Assembly: GCA_900316925.1 (NCBI GenBank)
Contig: ONEU01000146.1
Span: 1-23,484, forward strand
Length of the DNA: 23,484 bases
Direction: 5' to 3'
Origin: an uncultured Eubacteriales bacterium
GTDB lineage: Bacteria > Bacillota > Clostridia > Oscillospirales > Acutalibacteraceae
Part shown: positions 1 through 8,700 of the stretch, piece after piece
How the letters are laid out: each line of letters opens with the position of its first letter
Numbering within the stretch: position 1 is the stretch's first letter
Program-made: the position numbers and the translations under genes
Notes under the pieces: model-generated
Databases searched by the model: none
The model's input: the letters and a program-made list of their open reading frames with translations, nothing else
What the model was told of the DNA's origin: nothing

Positions 1-168
1 TATACCGTTGCTATTTCACCCCTGAAACAGCCCACCGTTCCGTTTATCGTCTTTGCAACGATTGTTGCATTCCTGATCGGCCTGCTGATTATTATCAGAC
101 ACAAGGATAATATCAAGCGCCTGATCAACGGTACAGAGAAAAAGATCACACCAAAATCCAAAACATGA
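1..168 (+). CDS. plsY: Glycerol-3-phosphate acyltransferase PlsY, C-terminal end (5' truncated by window)
   Basis: Only the last 55 codons are present. They read in frame from base 1 to a TGA at 166-168. The visible part has one hydrophobic membrane segment (about 20 residues) followed by a basic tail beginning RHKDNIKRLINGTEKKI. This matches the conserved PlsY C-terminus, where a membrane helix is followed by an H/R-x-E/D-N-I-x-R-L-x-x-G-T-E signature. PlsY is the membrane enzyme that transfers the acyl group of acyl-phosphate to glycerol-3-phosphate, giving lysophosphatidic acid, the first step of phospholipid synthesis. An intrinsic terminator follows within 10 bases, so this gene ends its transcription unit. 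pgsA, another phospholipid gene, lies 1 kb downstream. The assignment rests on a short tail, but the signature is distinctive. Confidence 0.85.
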   Translation, partial: YTVAISPLKQPTVPFIVFATIVAFLIGLLIIIRHKDNIKRLINGTEKKITPKSKT

Positions 169-175
169 TCCCTGC

Positions 176-203
176 GGTCCGGAAATGATCCGGGCCTTTT
201 TTT
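176..203 (+). terminator. Intrinsic terminator after plsY
   Basis: An 8-bp stem (GGTCCGGA at 176-183 with TCCGGGCC at 189-196, one G-U pair), a 5-nt loop and a run of seven T follow the plsY stop directly. Confidence 0.85.
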
Positions 204-338
204 GTGCCGGCATACGATGTTACAGGAAACCGCTTTGTGAATCACACCTTTGTATTGAGCGTAGGGTACAATCTCACCAAAATTGTATAATGTCTCATTC
301 TTTGTACATGAAAAATGAATTTACGCATGAAATATTGC

Positions 339-367
339 TTGTAGTCAGGCGAAAAATGTGGTATAGT
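339..367 (+). promoter_or_regulatory. Sigma-A-type promoter for cvpA-pgsA
   Basis: TTGTAG (339-344), a 17-bp spacer and TATAGT (362-367) lie about 50 bases before the cvpA start. No terminator separates cvpA from pgsA, so this promoter probably serves both. The rest of 204-338 shows nothing beyond a lone TATAAT at 286-291 with no usable -35. Confidence 0.6.
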
Positions 368-415
368 AGTAGGGTAAGTACCAAAATACAGTATTTCAGC
401 CAAAAAGGTGATTGT

Positions 416-1129
416 ATGAATTTCTTGCTCGATTTAGGTGTGATCCTGCTGTTCGTTCTGTTTATCTATTCCGGTATCAAGCGCGGAATCGTTTTTACCG
501 CTATCAACATCGGCGGAACCATCGGAGCGGCAGTTCTCTCGTCATTTGTTGCTTCTCTGGTGGCGCTGCCCATCTACAATGGCATGATCCGTCAGAATGT
601 TGTCAATACTTTTACGGAGGCAACCAAAGGAATTGAAAAATCAGATCCCGTCAAGGCGGCACAGAGTGTGCTGGACTCGCTTTCAAACTTTACACTCAAT
701 ACCTTCTCCCTGACCGGTATTGATACCGCCGCCCTGACGAAATCCATTCAGAAAACCAATCTGAATCTTCCGGAAATGCTGGAGGGAATGGTTCGTCCCA
801 CGGCTGTGAAAATGGTCTCCATCGTGCTGACGATCATCCTCTTCCTGATCTGCATGATGATCGTCAACTTTCTCGCCAGAAAGTTCACAAAGGCTATCAA
901 CAGAACCATGCTTGGTGTTCCGAACAGGGTGCTGGGCGGCATTGTCGGCGCGGCAGAGGCGCTGCTCATCATTATGGTGATCTCCATGATTATTCATTTC
1001 GTGATGATGTTCCTGGAGCCGGAGGCCTGTACAAGCCTTAATAACGATATTAACAAGACCTGGTTCTATCAATACATCTACCGGATCAGTATCCCCGACC
1101 TCATCATTTCCCAACTGACATTGAAATAA
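416..1129 (+). CDS. CvpA-family membrane protein
   Basis: This is a 237-residue membrane protein. Hydrophobic segments lie at about residues 2-20, 24-52, 132-153 and 172-201, with a mostly soluble stretch (55-130) between the two pairs. The N-terminal pattern (aliphatic helix, then SGIKRGIV, then a Gly-rich second helix) and the C-terminal NRVLGGIVGAAEALLI motif are typical of the CvpA/colicin V production family. That family is widespread in Firmicutes and its biochemical role is unsettled, though it has been linked to envelope homeostasis. The start at ATG 416 is chosen because AAAAAGGTG lies just upstream and the promoter at 339-367 precedes it. The open frame runs further upstream, but across the promoter. 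It is followed after 46 bases by pgsA with no terminator, suggesting co-transcription. Confidence 0.75.
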   Translation: MNFLLDLGVILLFVLFIYSGIKRGIVFTAINIGGTIGAAVLSSFVASLVALPIYNGMIRQNVVNTFTEATKGIEKSDPVKAAQSVLDSLSNFTLNTFSLTGIDTAALTKSIQKTNLNLPEMLEGMVRPTAVKMVSIVLTIILFLICMMIVNFLARKFTKAINRTMLGVPNRVLGGIVGAAEALLIIMVISMIIHFVMMFLEPEACTSLNNDINKTWFYQYIYRISIPDLIISQLTLK

Positions 1130-1175
1130 CGTCAGTGATGCCGAATTTTGACAGAAAGGAGAAGATGGATCATCA

Positions 1176-1790
1176 ATGAAACGCTATCTGAAAGATAATC
1201 TGACAGTTCCCAATATACTGTCATTATTCAGACTTGTGCTCGTCTATCCGCTGGTCAGGTTTCTATTAAAACAGAATTATTTAGCAGCCGGGATCGTGCT
1301 GCTCTTGTCTGCCGTGAGCGATGCCCTTGATGGTCTGATTGCCAGAAAATTCAACCAGGTCTCGCCCCTGGGGAAGATCCTCGATCCGATTGCCGATAAG
1401 CTCACACTTATCGCCGTAGTAATATGTATCAATATCCTCTATCCGGATATCCTGCTGTTTGTGGTGCTGCTGTTCCTGAAGGAGATCCTGATGCTCAGCG
1501 GAGGAGCTGTCCTGTTGAATTTCAAGCTGCGGCCGCCTGCCGCAAAATGGTACGGAAAGATTTCCACTGTTGTATTCTATGTTTCCATTATCCTGTTGGT
1601 GGTGATGAAGGCCGTATGGGGCTATACCAACCGCGTACTCACGATTACCCTGCTGGCGGTGACTACTGCGCTGATGTTGTTCTCGCTGGTGATGTATTCC
1701 AGCCTGTTCCTCAAGATGATCCGGCAGAAAGTGCAGGATGAAAAAAAGAAAAACGCCGTCTCCGATGAACAGGAGCCCTCGGCCAAATAA
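1176..1790 (+). CDS. pgsA: CDP-diacylglycerol--glycerol-3-phosphate 3-phosphatidyltransferase
   Basis: This 204-residue integral membrane enzyme makes phosphatidylglycerophosphate from CDP-diacylglycerol and glycerol-3-phosphate, the committed step to phosphatidylglycerol and cardiolipin. It carries the full CDP-alcohol phosphatidyltransferase signature: D49, D52, G53, A56, R57, G66, D70 and D74, of which the four Asp bind the metal and act in catalysis. About five or six hydrophobic segments follow the family layout. The C-terminus (from about 182) is a charged Lys/Glu tail. ATG 1176 is the best start. The nearest Shine-Dalgarno, AAAGGAG at 1155-1161, is 14 nt away, which is long. A four-codon frame from ATG 1165 ends in a TGA overlapping this ATG (see findings). 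The length fits the family. Confidence 0.93.
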   Translation: MKRYLKDNLTVPNILSLFRLVLVYPLVRFLLKQNYLAAGIVLLLSAVSDALDGLIARKFNQVSPLGKILDPIADKLTLIAVVICINILYPDILLFVVLLFLKEILMLSGGAVLLNFKLRPPAAKWYGKISTVVFYVSIILLVVMKAVWGYTNRVLTITLLAVTTALMLFSLVMYSSLFLKMIRQKVQDEKKKNAVSDEQEPSAK

Positions 1791-1988
1791 CGGCGGCATT
1801 GTAGTGATCCATAATTATTTTGCAGATCGTGCAGACGATTTGTCAAGAAATGTGCAAAGTGCCGCCCAACAGACCGTAATGATGGACTTTTCCGCATAAT
1901 TATGATATGATAAACAGAAGATGACCGGAAGGGTCGTCCCGGCCGGCAGCCCCGGCGCTGTTACAGAAAAAAGGAAGGAGCTAAAAGT
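1791..1988 (+). other. pgsA-clpE intergenic region with structured leader
   Basis: No gene is seen in these 198 bases. GGCGGCA (1792-1798) is complementary to TGCCGCC (1860-1866), enclosing a small hairpin, ATCGT/ACGAT, at 1826-1839. This might attenuate read-through from pgsA, but there is no proper T-tract. The clpE promoter and a GC-rich leader hairpin (GCCGG 1942-1946 with CCGGC 1952-1956) fill the rest. I see no convincing CtsR or CIRCE operator. Confidence 0.4.
1883..1911 (+). promoter_or_regulatory. Probable sigma-A promoter for the ClpE-like gene
   Basis: TGGACT (1883-1888), a 17-bp spacer and TATGAT (1906-1911). The -35 matches consensus at four of six positions. The transcript would start near 1918, leaving a leader of about 70 nt. 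Confidence 0.45.
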
Positions 1989-4319
1989 ATGATGCTTTGT
2001 AGTAAATGCAATAAAAGACCGGCAGTCGTGTTTGTGTCGAATACGACCAATTCATCCGAATCTGTCGGCTACTGCCTTACCTGTGCAAAAGAGGCAGGCA
2101 TCAAGCCTGTTACCGATATTATCGAAAAAATGGGTATCTCTGAGGACGACATCAATATGATGCAGGACCAGATGACTGAGATGATGGAATCCGGCATGAT
2201 CCCTGAAAATATGGACAGCCTGTTTGACGAGTCTGACGGCGAGTCCGACGGTGATGAGAACGAGGATGATCCCGATTTCAGCCGCGGCGGTGCGCCTGCG
2301 TTCCCGTCCTTCTTCAAGAATATGTTCCCCGGCAGCAACCGGGACAACGCCAAAAAGGGTGAGAAGGACGACAAAAAGGGAAAAGAGGACAAGGGTGCCA
2401 AAAAGAAAAAGCGCAAGCATCTGGACGCCTATTGCAATGATCTGACGCAGAGGGCGAGAGACGGCAAGCTCGACAGGATCATCGGCAGGGATAAGGAACT
2501 CGACAGAGTGATCCAGATCCTCAGCCGCAGAACCAAGAACAATCCCTGTCTGATCGGTGAACCCGGCGTCGGTAAGACCGCCATTGCCGAGGGTCTGGCA
2601 CTGCGGATCGTAGCCGGAAATGTTCCGATGCGTCTCCAGAAGAAGGAGATCTTCCTGCTGGATCTGACCGCACTGGTCGCCGGCACCCAGTTCAGGGGAC
2701 AGTTTGAGAGCCGTATCAAGGGTCTGATTGACGAAGTGAAGGCCGACGGTAATGTGATCCTGTTCATCGACGAGGTGCACAGCCTTGTCGGAACCGGTGA
2801 ATCCGAAGGCTCCATGAATGCCGCCAACATTATGAAGCCGGCGCTTTCCCGCGGAGAGATCCAGGTCATCGGCGCCACCACCTTCAATGAATACAGAAAG
2901 TACATCGAGAAGGACGCTGCTCTGGAAAGACGTTTTCAGCCTGTCACCGTGGCAGAGCCTTCCATTGCCGAGACGATCGAAGTCATCTCCGGCATCAAAT
3001 CCTACTATGAGGACTATCACAGAGTCAGGATGTCCGATGAGATCGTGAGAAAGACCGTCATTCTCTCGGAGAGATACATCACCGACCGTTTCCTGCCCGA
3101 CAAGGCCATTGATCTGCTGGATGAATCCTGCACCCACGCCGCCCTGAGAAACAAGGAGCTGGAAACCTTCGACCGTGACAATGCCCGTCTGCAGGAACTG
3201 AACGAGCAGGAAGAAGAGCTGACCGGTCAGAATGAGATCGACTATGAGAAGCTCGCAACCGTGCGCTACGATATTGCCAAGCTCGAAAAAGAGCTGAGTG
3301 AGATAGATCAGAATAAGCTCAAGGCAGAGGTCACAGAAGAAGATATTGCTCATGTCATTGAGCTGTGGACGGGTATTCCTGCCTCCAAGGTACAGGAGAA
3401 CGAGCTGAATAAGTTAGCCGACCTGGAAAACCACCTCCGGAGCAAGGTGATCGGTCAGGATGAAGCCGTCGTCGCACTGGCAGCTGCCGTCAAGCGCAGC
3501 CGTGTGCAGATCAGCCCCCGCCGCCGACCTGCTTCGTTCATCTTTGTCGGTCCTACCGGTGTGGGTAAGACGGAGCTTGTCAAGGTACTGTCCGAGGAGC
3601 TGTTCAACACGCCTGAAACACTCATCCGTCTGGATATGTCCGAGTATATGGAGAAGCACTCCGTCTCCAAGATTATCGGCTCACCTCCGGGATACGTTGG
3701 TTATGAAGAGGCCGGTCAGGTGACTGAGAAGGTCAGACGCCGCCCGTATTCCGTGCTGCTTTTTGATGAGATCGAAAAAGCACATCCGGACGTGCTGAAT
3801 ATCCTTCTTCAGATTCTGGATGAAGGCGTGCTGACAGACGCGCAGGGAAGAAAGGTCAATTTCAGCAATACGGTGATCGTGATGACCTCCAACGCCGGCA
3901 GCGAAAAGAAAGAAAACGCTCTCGGCTTTGCCAAGACCGAACAGGATGCTACCAATGAGAAGGTCCGGGCTGCCCTGTCCGAATTCCTGCGTCCGGAGTT
4001 CCTCAGCCGTCTGGATGAGATCATCATTTTCAGACATCTCACGGAGGAGGACTTCGTTGCCATCTCCGCCCTGATGATGAACGAGTATGTGGATACCCTC
4101 AAAGAGAAGGGCATTGCGTTCTCCTATGATGAAAACGCTCAGAAGCTGCTGGCTCACAAGGCATTCGGCGGCAAGAGCGGCGCCAGGGACCTGCGCAATC
4201 TCATCAGACGTGAGGTGGAGGATAAGATTGCCGAAGCCATCGTCAACAGCCGTCTCGGTGCCATTGCTGGCATCCATGTGACCGCTGCGGATGACGAGAT
4301 CGTTCTACAGACATTGTAA
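1989..4319 (+). CDS. clpE: ClpE-like AAA+ unfoldase, ATP-binding subunit of Clp protease
   Basis: This 776-residue cytoplasmic Hsp100 ATPase is predicted to unfold proteins and feed them to ClpP. In order it has an N-terminal zinc finger (C4-x2-C7, C29-x2-C32), an acidic stretch, a Lys-rich linker (about 117-140), AAA module 1 (Walker A GEPGVGKT at about 190, Walker B ILFIDE at about 257), a short UVR-like coiled coil (about 395-445), and AAA module 2 (Walker A GPTGVGKT at about 520, Walker B LLFDE at about 590). LGF at about 645-647 sits where ClpP-binding loops lie. The zinc finger in place of a ClpC N-domain points to ClpE. It is longer than B. subtilis ClpE (about 700), mainly because of the charged linker. 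The start is ATG 1989 or 1992, behind AAGGAG. It has its own promoter and terminator. Confidence 0.88.
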   Translation: MMLCSKCNKRPAVVFVSNTTNSSESVGYCLTCAKEAGIKPVTDIIEKMGISEDDINMMQDQMTEMMESGMIPENMDSLFDESDGESDGDENEDDPDFSRGGAPAFPSFFKNMFPGSNRDNAKKGEKDDKKGKEDKGAKKKKRKHLDAYCNDLTQRARDGKLDRIIGRDKELDRVIQILSRRTKNNPCLIGEPGVGKTAIAEGLALRIVAGNVPMRLQKKEIFLLDLTALVAGTQFRGQFESRIKGLIDEVKADGNVILFIDEVHSLVGTGESEGSMNAANIMKPALSRGEIQVIGATTFNEYRKYIEKDAALERRFQPVTVAEPSIAETIEVISGIKSYYEDYHRVRMSDEIVRKTVILSERYITDRFLPDKAIDLLDESCTHAALRNKELETFDRDNARLQELNEQEEELTGQNEIDYEKLATVRYDIAKLEKELSEIDQNKLKAEVTEEDIAHVIELWTGIPASKVQENELNKLADLENHLRSKVIGQDEAVVALAAAVKRSRVQISPRRRPASFIFVGPTGVGKTELVKVLSEELFNTPETLIRLDMSEYMEKHSVSKIIGSPPGYVGYEEAGQVTEKVRRRPYSVLLFDEIEKAHPDVLNILLQILDEGVLTDAQGRKVNFSNTVIVMTSNAGSEKKENALGFAKTEQDATNEKVRAALSEFLRPEFLSRLDEIIIFRHLTEEDFVAISALMMNEYVDTLKEKGIAFSYDENAQKLLAHKAFGGKSGARDLRNLIRREVEDKIAEAIVNSRLGAIAGIHVTAADDEIVLQTL

Positions 4320-4327
4320 AATACCCG

Positions 4328-4364
4328 GCAGATACGGTACCGGTGCCGTATCTGCTTTATTTTG
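4328..4364 (+). terminator. Intrinsic terminator after the ClpE-like gene
   Basis: A 12-bp stem (4328-4339 with 4344-4355, arms beginning GCAGATACGG and ending CCGTATCTGC, one G-U pair), a CCGG loop and a T-rich tail (TTTATTTT). Confidence 0.9.
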
Positions 4365-4396
4365 CCGAAAAGTTTCCTGAAATTTCAAAAAGCATC

Positions 4397-4425
4397 TTTA
4401 CAAGCGAACGAGAATAGCTTATAAT
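4397..4425 (+). promoter_or_regulatory. Sigma-A promoter for prfB
   Basis: TTTACA (4397-4402), a 17-bp spacer and a perfect TATAAT (4420-4425). Transcription should start near 4432, giving a leader of about 78 nt. The leader contains a hairpin (4442-4450 with 4459-4468, one bulged A). Confidence 0.8.
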
Positions 4426-4509
4426 AAACAGGTTAGGATAAAGTCTTCGTTACCGCATACGAAAGACTGGTACATGGAAAACTACAGTGCGGAGAAACGG
4501 TGATGGAAT

Positions 4510-5643
4510 ATGCTGCAATTTGAAGAACTCCGGTTGGAGCTGGAGGGGATGGAGCCGGATATCAAGGAACTGGCCAATGCTCTGGGACTGGACAAGATGA
4601 AGATGGAGATCGAGCAGTTGGAGCAGCGTGCTGCACAGCCCGGTTTCTGGGACGATGTTGATAATTCACAGAAGATCCTGCAAAAGACAGGTACGCTGAA
4701 AAATAAGGTGGCTGCCTATGATGAACTGGTGACCGCTTATGAGGATACGCTTGCTCTGATCGAGCTGGCAAACGAGGAAGAGGATCTTTCGTTGTTGGAG
4801 GAAGCACAGCAGGAGCTGGAGCGTGTCAAGAAGAACTACGAGAACCAGCGTTTGCAGACGCTGCTGACGGGTGAATACGATGCCAAGAACGCCATTCTGA
4901 CGTTCCACGCAGGTGCCGGCGGCACGGAGGCACAGGACTGGGCAGAAATGCTGTTCAGAATGTACACCCGATGGGCGGAGCGTCACGATTTCAAGGTCAA
5001 GACGGTAGACTATCTTGACGGAGAAGAGGCCGGACTGAAAAGTGCCGTGCTGCTGATCGAGGGTGAGAATGCCTACGGCTATCTCAAGAGCGAATCCGGC
5101 GTTCACCGTCTGGTGAGAGTGTCTCCCTTTGATTCCTCCGGCAGACGTCACACATCCTTTGCTTCCCTGGAAGTGATGCCGGAGATCGACAACACCATCG
5201 AAGTGGAGATCAGACCCGAGGACGTTGAGATGAGCGTGTACCGAGCCAGCGGTGCGGGCGGACAGAAGGTCAACAAGACTTCCTCTGCCGTCAGACTGAC
5301 CCATATTCCCACGGGTATCGTGGTGGCTTCCCAGGTGGAGCGCAGCCAGTACCAGAACCGTGATATTGCCATGATGATGCTGAAATCCAAGCTCATTGAG
5401 ATCAAGGAAAGAGAGCATCTGGAGAAGATCGAGGATATCAAGGGTGTTCAGAAGGAGATTGCATGGGGCGCCCAGATCCGTTCATACGTTTTCATGCCCT
5501 ACACGATGGTCAAGGATCACCGTACCAGCTATGAGACGGGTAATATCGGCGCCGTAATGGACGGCGACCTGGACGGCTTTATCAATGCCTATCTGAAGGC
5601 AGCCAGCCTGAACAAGCTCAATGAGGATTTTCAAGAAGAATAA
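4510..5643 (+). CDS. prfB: Peptide chain release factor 2 (no programmed frameshift)
   Basis: The 377-residue RF2 reads UAA and UGA stop codons on the ribosome and triggers peptide release. The stop-codon recognition tripeptide S205-P206-F207 identifies RF2, not RF1. The catalytic GGQ motif is at 250-252, inside SGAGGQKVNK. The N-terminal helical domain is complete. Most bacterial prfB genes break the frame near codon 25 with CTT TGA C, but here the equivalent position reads CTG GGA CTG GAC in one frame (residues 25-28), so no frameshift is needed. The start at ATG 4510 follows an in-frame TGA at 4501-4503 and is preceded by GGTGAT (4499-4504), complementary to the 16S tail. A competing ATG at 4503 opens a six-codon frame ending in TGA (see findings). 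The gene is monocistronic, between its own promoter and terminator. Confidence 0.95.
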   Translation: MLQFEELRLELEGMEPDIKELANALGLDKMKMEIEQLEQRAAQPGFWDDVDNSQKILQKTGTLKNKVAAYDELVTAYEDTLALIELANEEEDLSLLEEAQQELERVKKNYENQRLQTLLTGEYDAKNAILTFHAGAGGTEAQDWAEMLFRMYTRWAERHDFKVKTVDYLDGEEAGLKSAVLLIEGENAYGYLKSESGVHRLVRVSPFDSSGRRHTSFASLEVMPEIDNTIEVEIRPEDVEMSVYRASGAGGQKVNKTSSAVRLTHIPTGIVVASQVERSQYQNRDIAMMMLKSKLIEIKEREHLEKIEDIKGVQKEIAWGAQIRSYVFMPYTMVKDHRTSYETGNIGAVMDGDLDGFINAYLKAASLNKLNEDFQEE

Positions 5644-5650
5644 TTACCTG

Positions 5651-5686
5651 CTGCACCTAATACCGGATGTGTTAGGTGCAGTCTTT
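5651..5686 (+). terminator. Intrinsic terminator after prfB
   Basis: A perfect 10-bp stem, CTGCACCTAA (5651-5660) with TTAGGTGCAG (5672-5681), begins seven bases after the stop. The following T-tract is short (TCTTT), so termination may be incomplete. Confidence 0.7.
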
Positions 5687-5771
5687 GTATGGGGAAACTT
5701 TGGTACATCGAGTATTGTATGATGGTTTCTGAAAGGAACGCCAATCGGACGAGAAATAAAGGAGTGAGACA

Positions 5772-8700
5772 ATGTTACAGATTTACGCAGGCAGAAGCGG
5801 CAGCGGCAAGACGGAGCGGATCTATCAGGAACTGGTGAAACGAGCCGACCAGGGGAATGTTGTGCTGCTCGTGCCCGAACAAAGCTCATTTCAGAGCGAG
5901 AAGCGCATCCTGAACCTGCTTGGCGCAGAAAAAGCTGCCAACATCAGGGTGTTGAGCTTTAAGCGGCTGTATACTGCCGTCATAGAACAGTACGGCGGAT
6001 TTGGGACAAAACGCATTGACGAGGGTGTCAAGGCAGTTATTATGAGCCTGGCAGCAGAATCGGTATCCGATCAGCTGGTGCTGTACAATTCAAGGAGTAA
6101 GCGCAGCGACTTTGCCCAGCTGATGCTTGGTGCGATCAACGAATACAAGATGTGCGCAATCACACCGGATCAACTGATGGAAGCCGCTCAGAAGACCGAT
6201 CATCCGCGTCTGCGCAGGAAGCTGACAGAGAGTGCAGCGGTTTACAGTGCTTATCATGCCCTGTTGGGGTCAGCCTATTCCGATCCTGACGATGATATGA
6301 CACGTTTGTATGAAATGCTGTGGGAGCATCCGTTTTTTGAAGGTATGACCGTTTTTGTAGACTCCTTCAACGGATTTTCCGGACAGGAACGGAAGATCAT
6401 GGAACAGATCCTGACACAGGCTGATTATGTGGGCGTAGCGCTCTGCTGCGATCACAGTACGTCAGGACAGCTGGACAGCACCATCTTTAACGAGCCCGAT
6501 ACCACCCTTCGTCAATTGAAGCTCCTTGCCGATAAAGCGGGTGTCGAGGTGCTTCCCACCATCTGGATGGAGGAACAGCTCCGTTACAAGAGCAAGGCGA
6601 TTGCTGCCGTGGAGGAGAGTGTTTTCCGCTTTGACGGGGACCCCTATCTCATCGAGGATGATACGATCCTGCTCTATGAAGCCGACGACGAATATGATGA
6701 AGTCCGTCAGGCTGCCAGGGATATTTCCAGGCTTGTCCGGAAGGAGGGCTATGAGTACCAACAGATCACGGTGGTGTGCCGCAATCCCGATATGTACCGT
6801 CACCTGATCGCCGCAGAGTTCCCGAAATTTCACATCCCGTATTTTATGTCCGACCCGAAACCCCTGGAAGACAAGCCCCTGGTGAGACTCATCTTCTCCG
6901 CCTTTGATATCATCCATAGCTCGTTTTCCACCGAGAGTATCCTGTCATTTCTGAAAACCGGTCTGACGCCGCTTTCCGATAATGACGTTTTTGAACTGGA
7001 AAACTATGTGTATCTGTGGGACATCCGGGGAAAGCGCTGGAAACAGCCCTTCACCATGAACCCGGACGGCAATACCGATAAGGTGGATGAGAAGAGGCTT
7101 GCCGACATTGAAGAACTGCGCCGGAAGGTCATTGAACCGCTGACAGCTTTTGAGCAGGCCGTCTCTGGTGCCAGGAACGGTGGTGAAATGACGGCGGCGG
7201 TTTACCGTCTGTTGATCAGTCTGAATGCTCCCGAAAGGACCCGCCAGCTGATCGGTCATTTTGACAAGGTTTTTGACCCGAAGCAGAAAGAGACCGAAGC
7301 GCGTGTCTGGGATGTCATCATGGATTTGCTGGACAAGATGTATACCATCCTGCAGCACCATTCTGTCAGCAGCCGCCGGTACGACGAACTGCTGCGGCTG
7401 ATGATCGCCAAGCATCCTATCTCCGATATTCCTCAGACGCTTGACCAGGTGATTATCGGAACGGCCGGCAATCTCCGCAGCGAGGGGCAGAGGGCTGTCC
7501 TGATCTTAGGGGCAATTGACGGTGTGTTCCCGGCAGTCCCCCAGGCAACAGGATTGTTCAGCGACAGCGAGCGGATCGCCCTGATCGGACTCCAGCTTCC
7601 CCTGTATGACTCTCTGTTCGGCACGATGCTCAAAGAGAAGTTCCATGCCTATGCGGCACTCTCGCTGCCGTCCGAAAGACTGTTTGTCAGCCGCTATCTG
7701 TCCAACACCAAAGGAGAGACCTGCGAACCCTCGGTGATTTTCCGGGAACTGGAAGCAATTCTCAAGGGAGTCCGTGTGAGACGCCACAGCGACATCAAGC
7801 CGGAGGATTATTATTATACCGAGGAACAGTCGTTTGAAGAATGTGCCGCCCACTGGCATGACAAGGACGTGCTTTCCGCCAGTCTGAAAGCGCATTTTGC
7901 CTCGTCCGAAGCCTTTTCCGGGCAATATCAGGCGGTGGGAAGAGCCGTTACGGAAACGCCCTTCAAGCTGAAAGATAAAGCGCACGCTAAACTGGTGTTT
8001 GGGTCATCTCTCAAGCTGTCCGCGACACAGGCAGAGACCTTTTTCAAATGTCCGTTCCAGTATTTCTGCAAATACGGGCTCCACGCCCATCCCCGCAAGA
8101 AGACTGCCGTTGATGCCAGTCTCTACGGCAGTGCGGTACATTATCTCCTGGAAAATATGCTCCGGCAGGTAGGGTATGAAAAGCTTTCCGGGCTGTCGGA
8201 AGAGGAGCTTCTGGAACTGATCCGCCAGTACATCGGCGTCTACTTGAAGGAGCTTGGCAGCAGCGAGGAGAGGACCGGCCGCTTTATGGCGCAGTTTACG
8301 ATCATTGAGAGAAATCTCTCCATCGTACTCAGGCGTCTGCTGGAGGAGTTTAAAAACTCCAGCTTTGTGCCTGCCGACTTTGAGCTGAAGATCGGCGAGA
8401 ACGGAAACATCCCGGCATACGAACTGGAGCTTCCCACCGGCGAGAAGGTCTCCATGGAGGGGATCGTGGACCGTGTGGACACCTATGAACATAACGGCAA
8501 GAAGTATATCCGCATTGTGGATTACAAGACCGGCGAAAGGAAATTCCGGCTTTCGGATGTGCTGTATGGCCTGAATCTGCAGATGCTGCTGTATCTTTCG
8601 GCAATCCGGAAAAACGGCGAGAAGTATTATCACGCGGAAAGCAGTCCGCTCACCCCTGCGGGCATCCTTTATATGCCGTCCACCCCCACGGTAAAGGCCG

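Noticed and set aside
286..291. TATAAT as a second promoter upstream of cvpA
   Set aside because: No acceptable -35 lies 16-18 bp upstream, and the better-spaced TTGTAG/TATAGT promoter lies closer to the gene.
1840..1859. Possible CtsR operator upstream of the ClpE-like gene (TGTCAAGAAATGTGCAAA)
   Set aside because: Only the first half resembles the CtsR heptad; the second half and the spacing do not match. No CIRCE element is present either.
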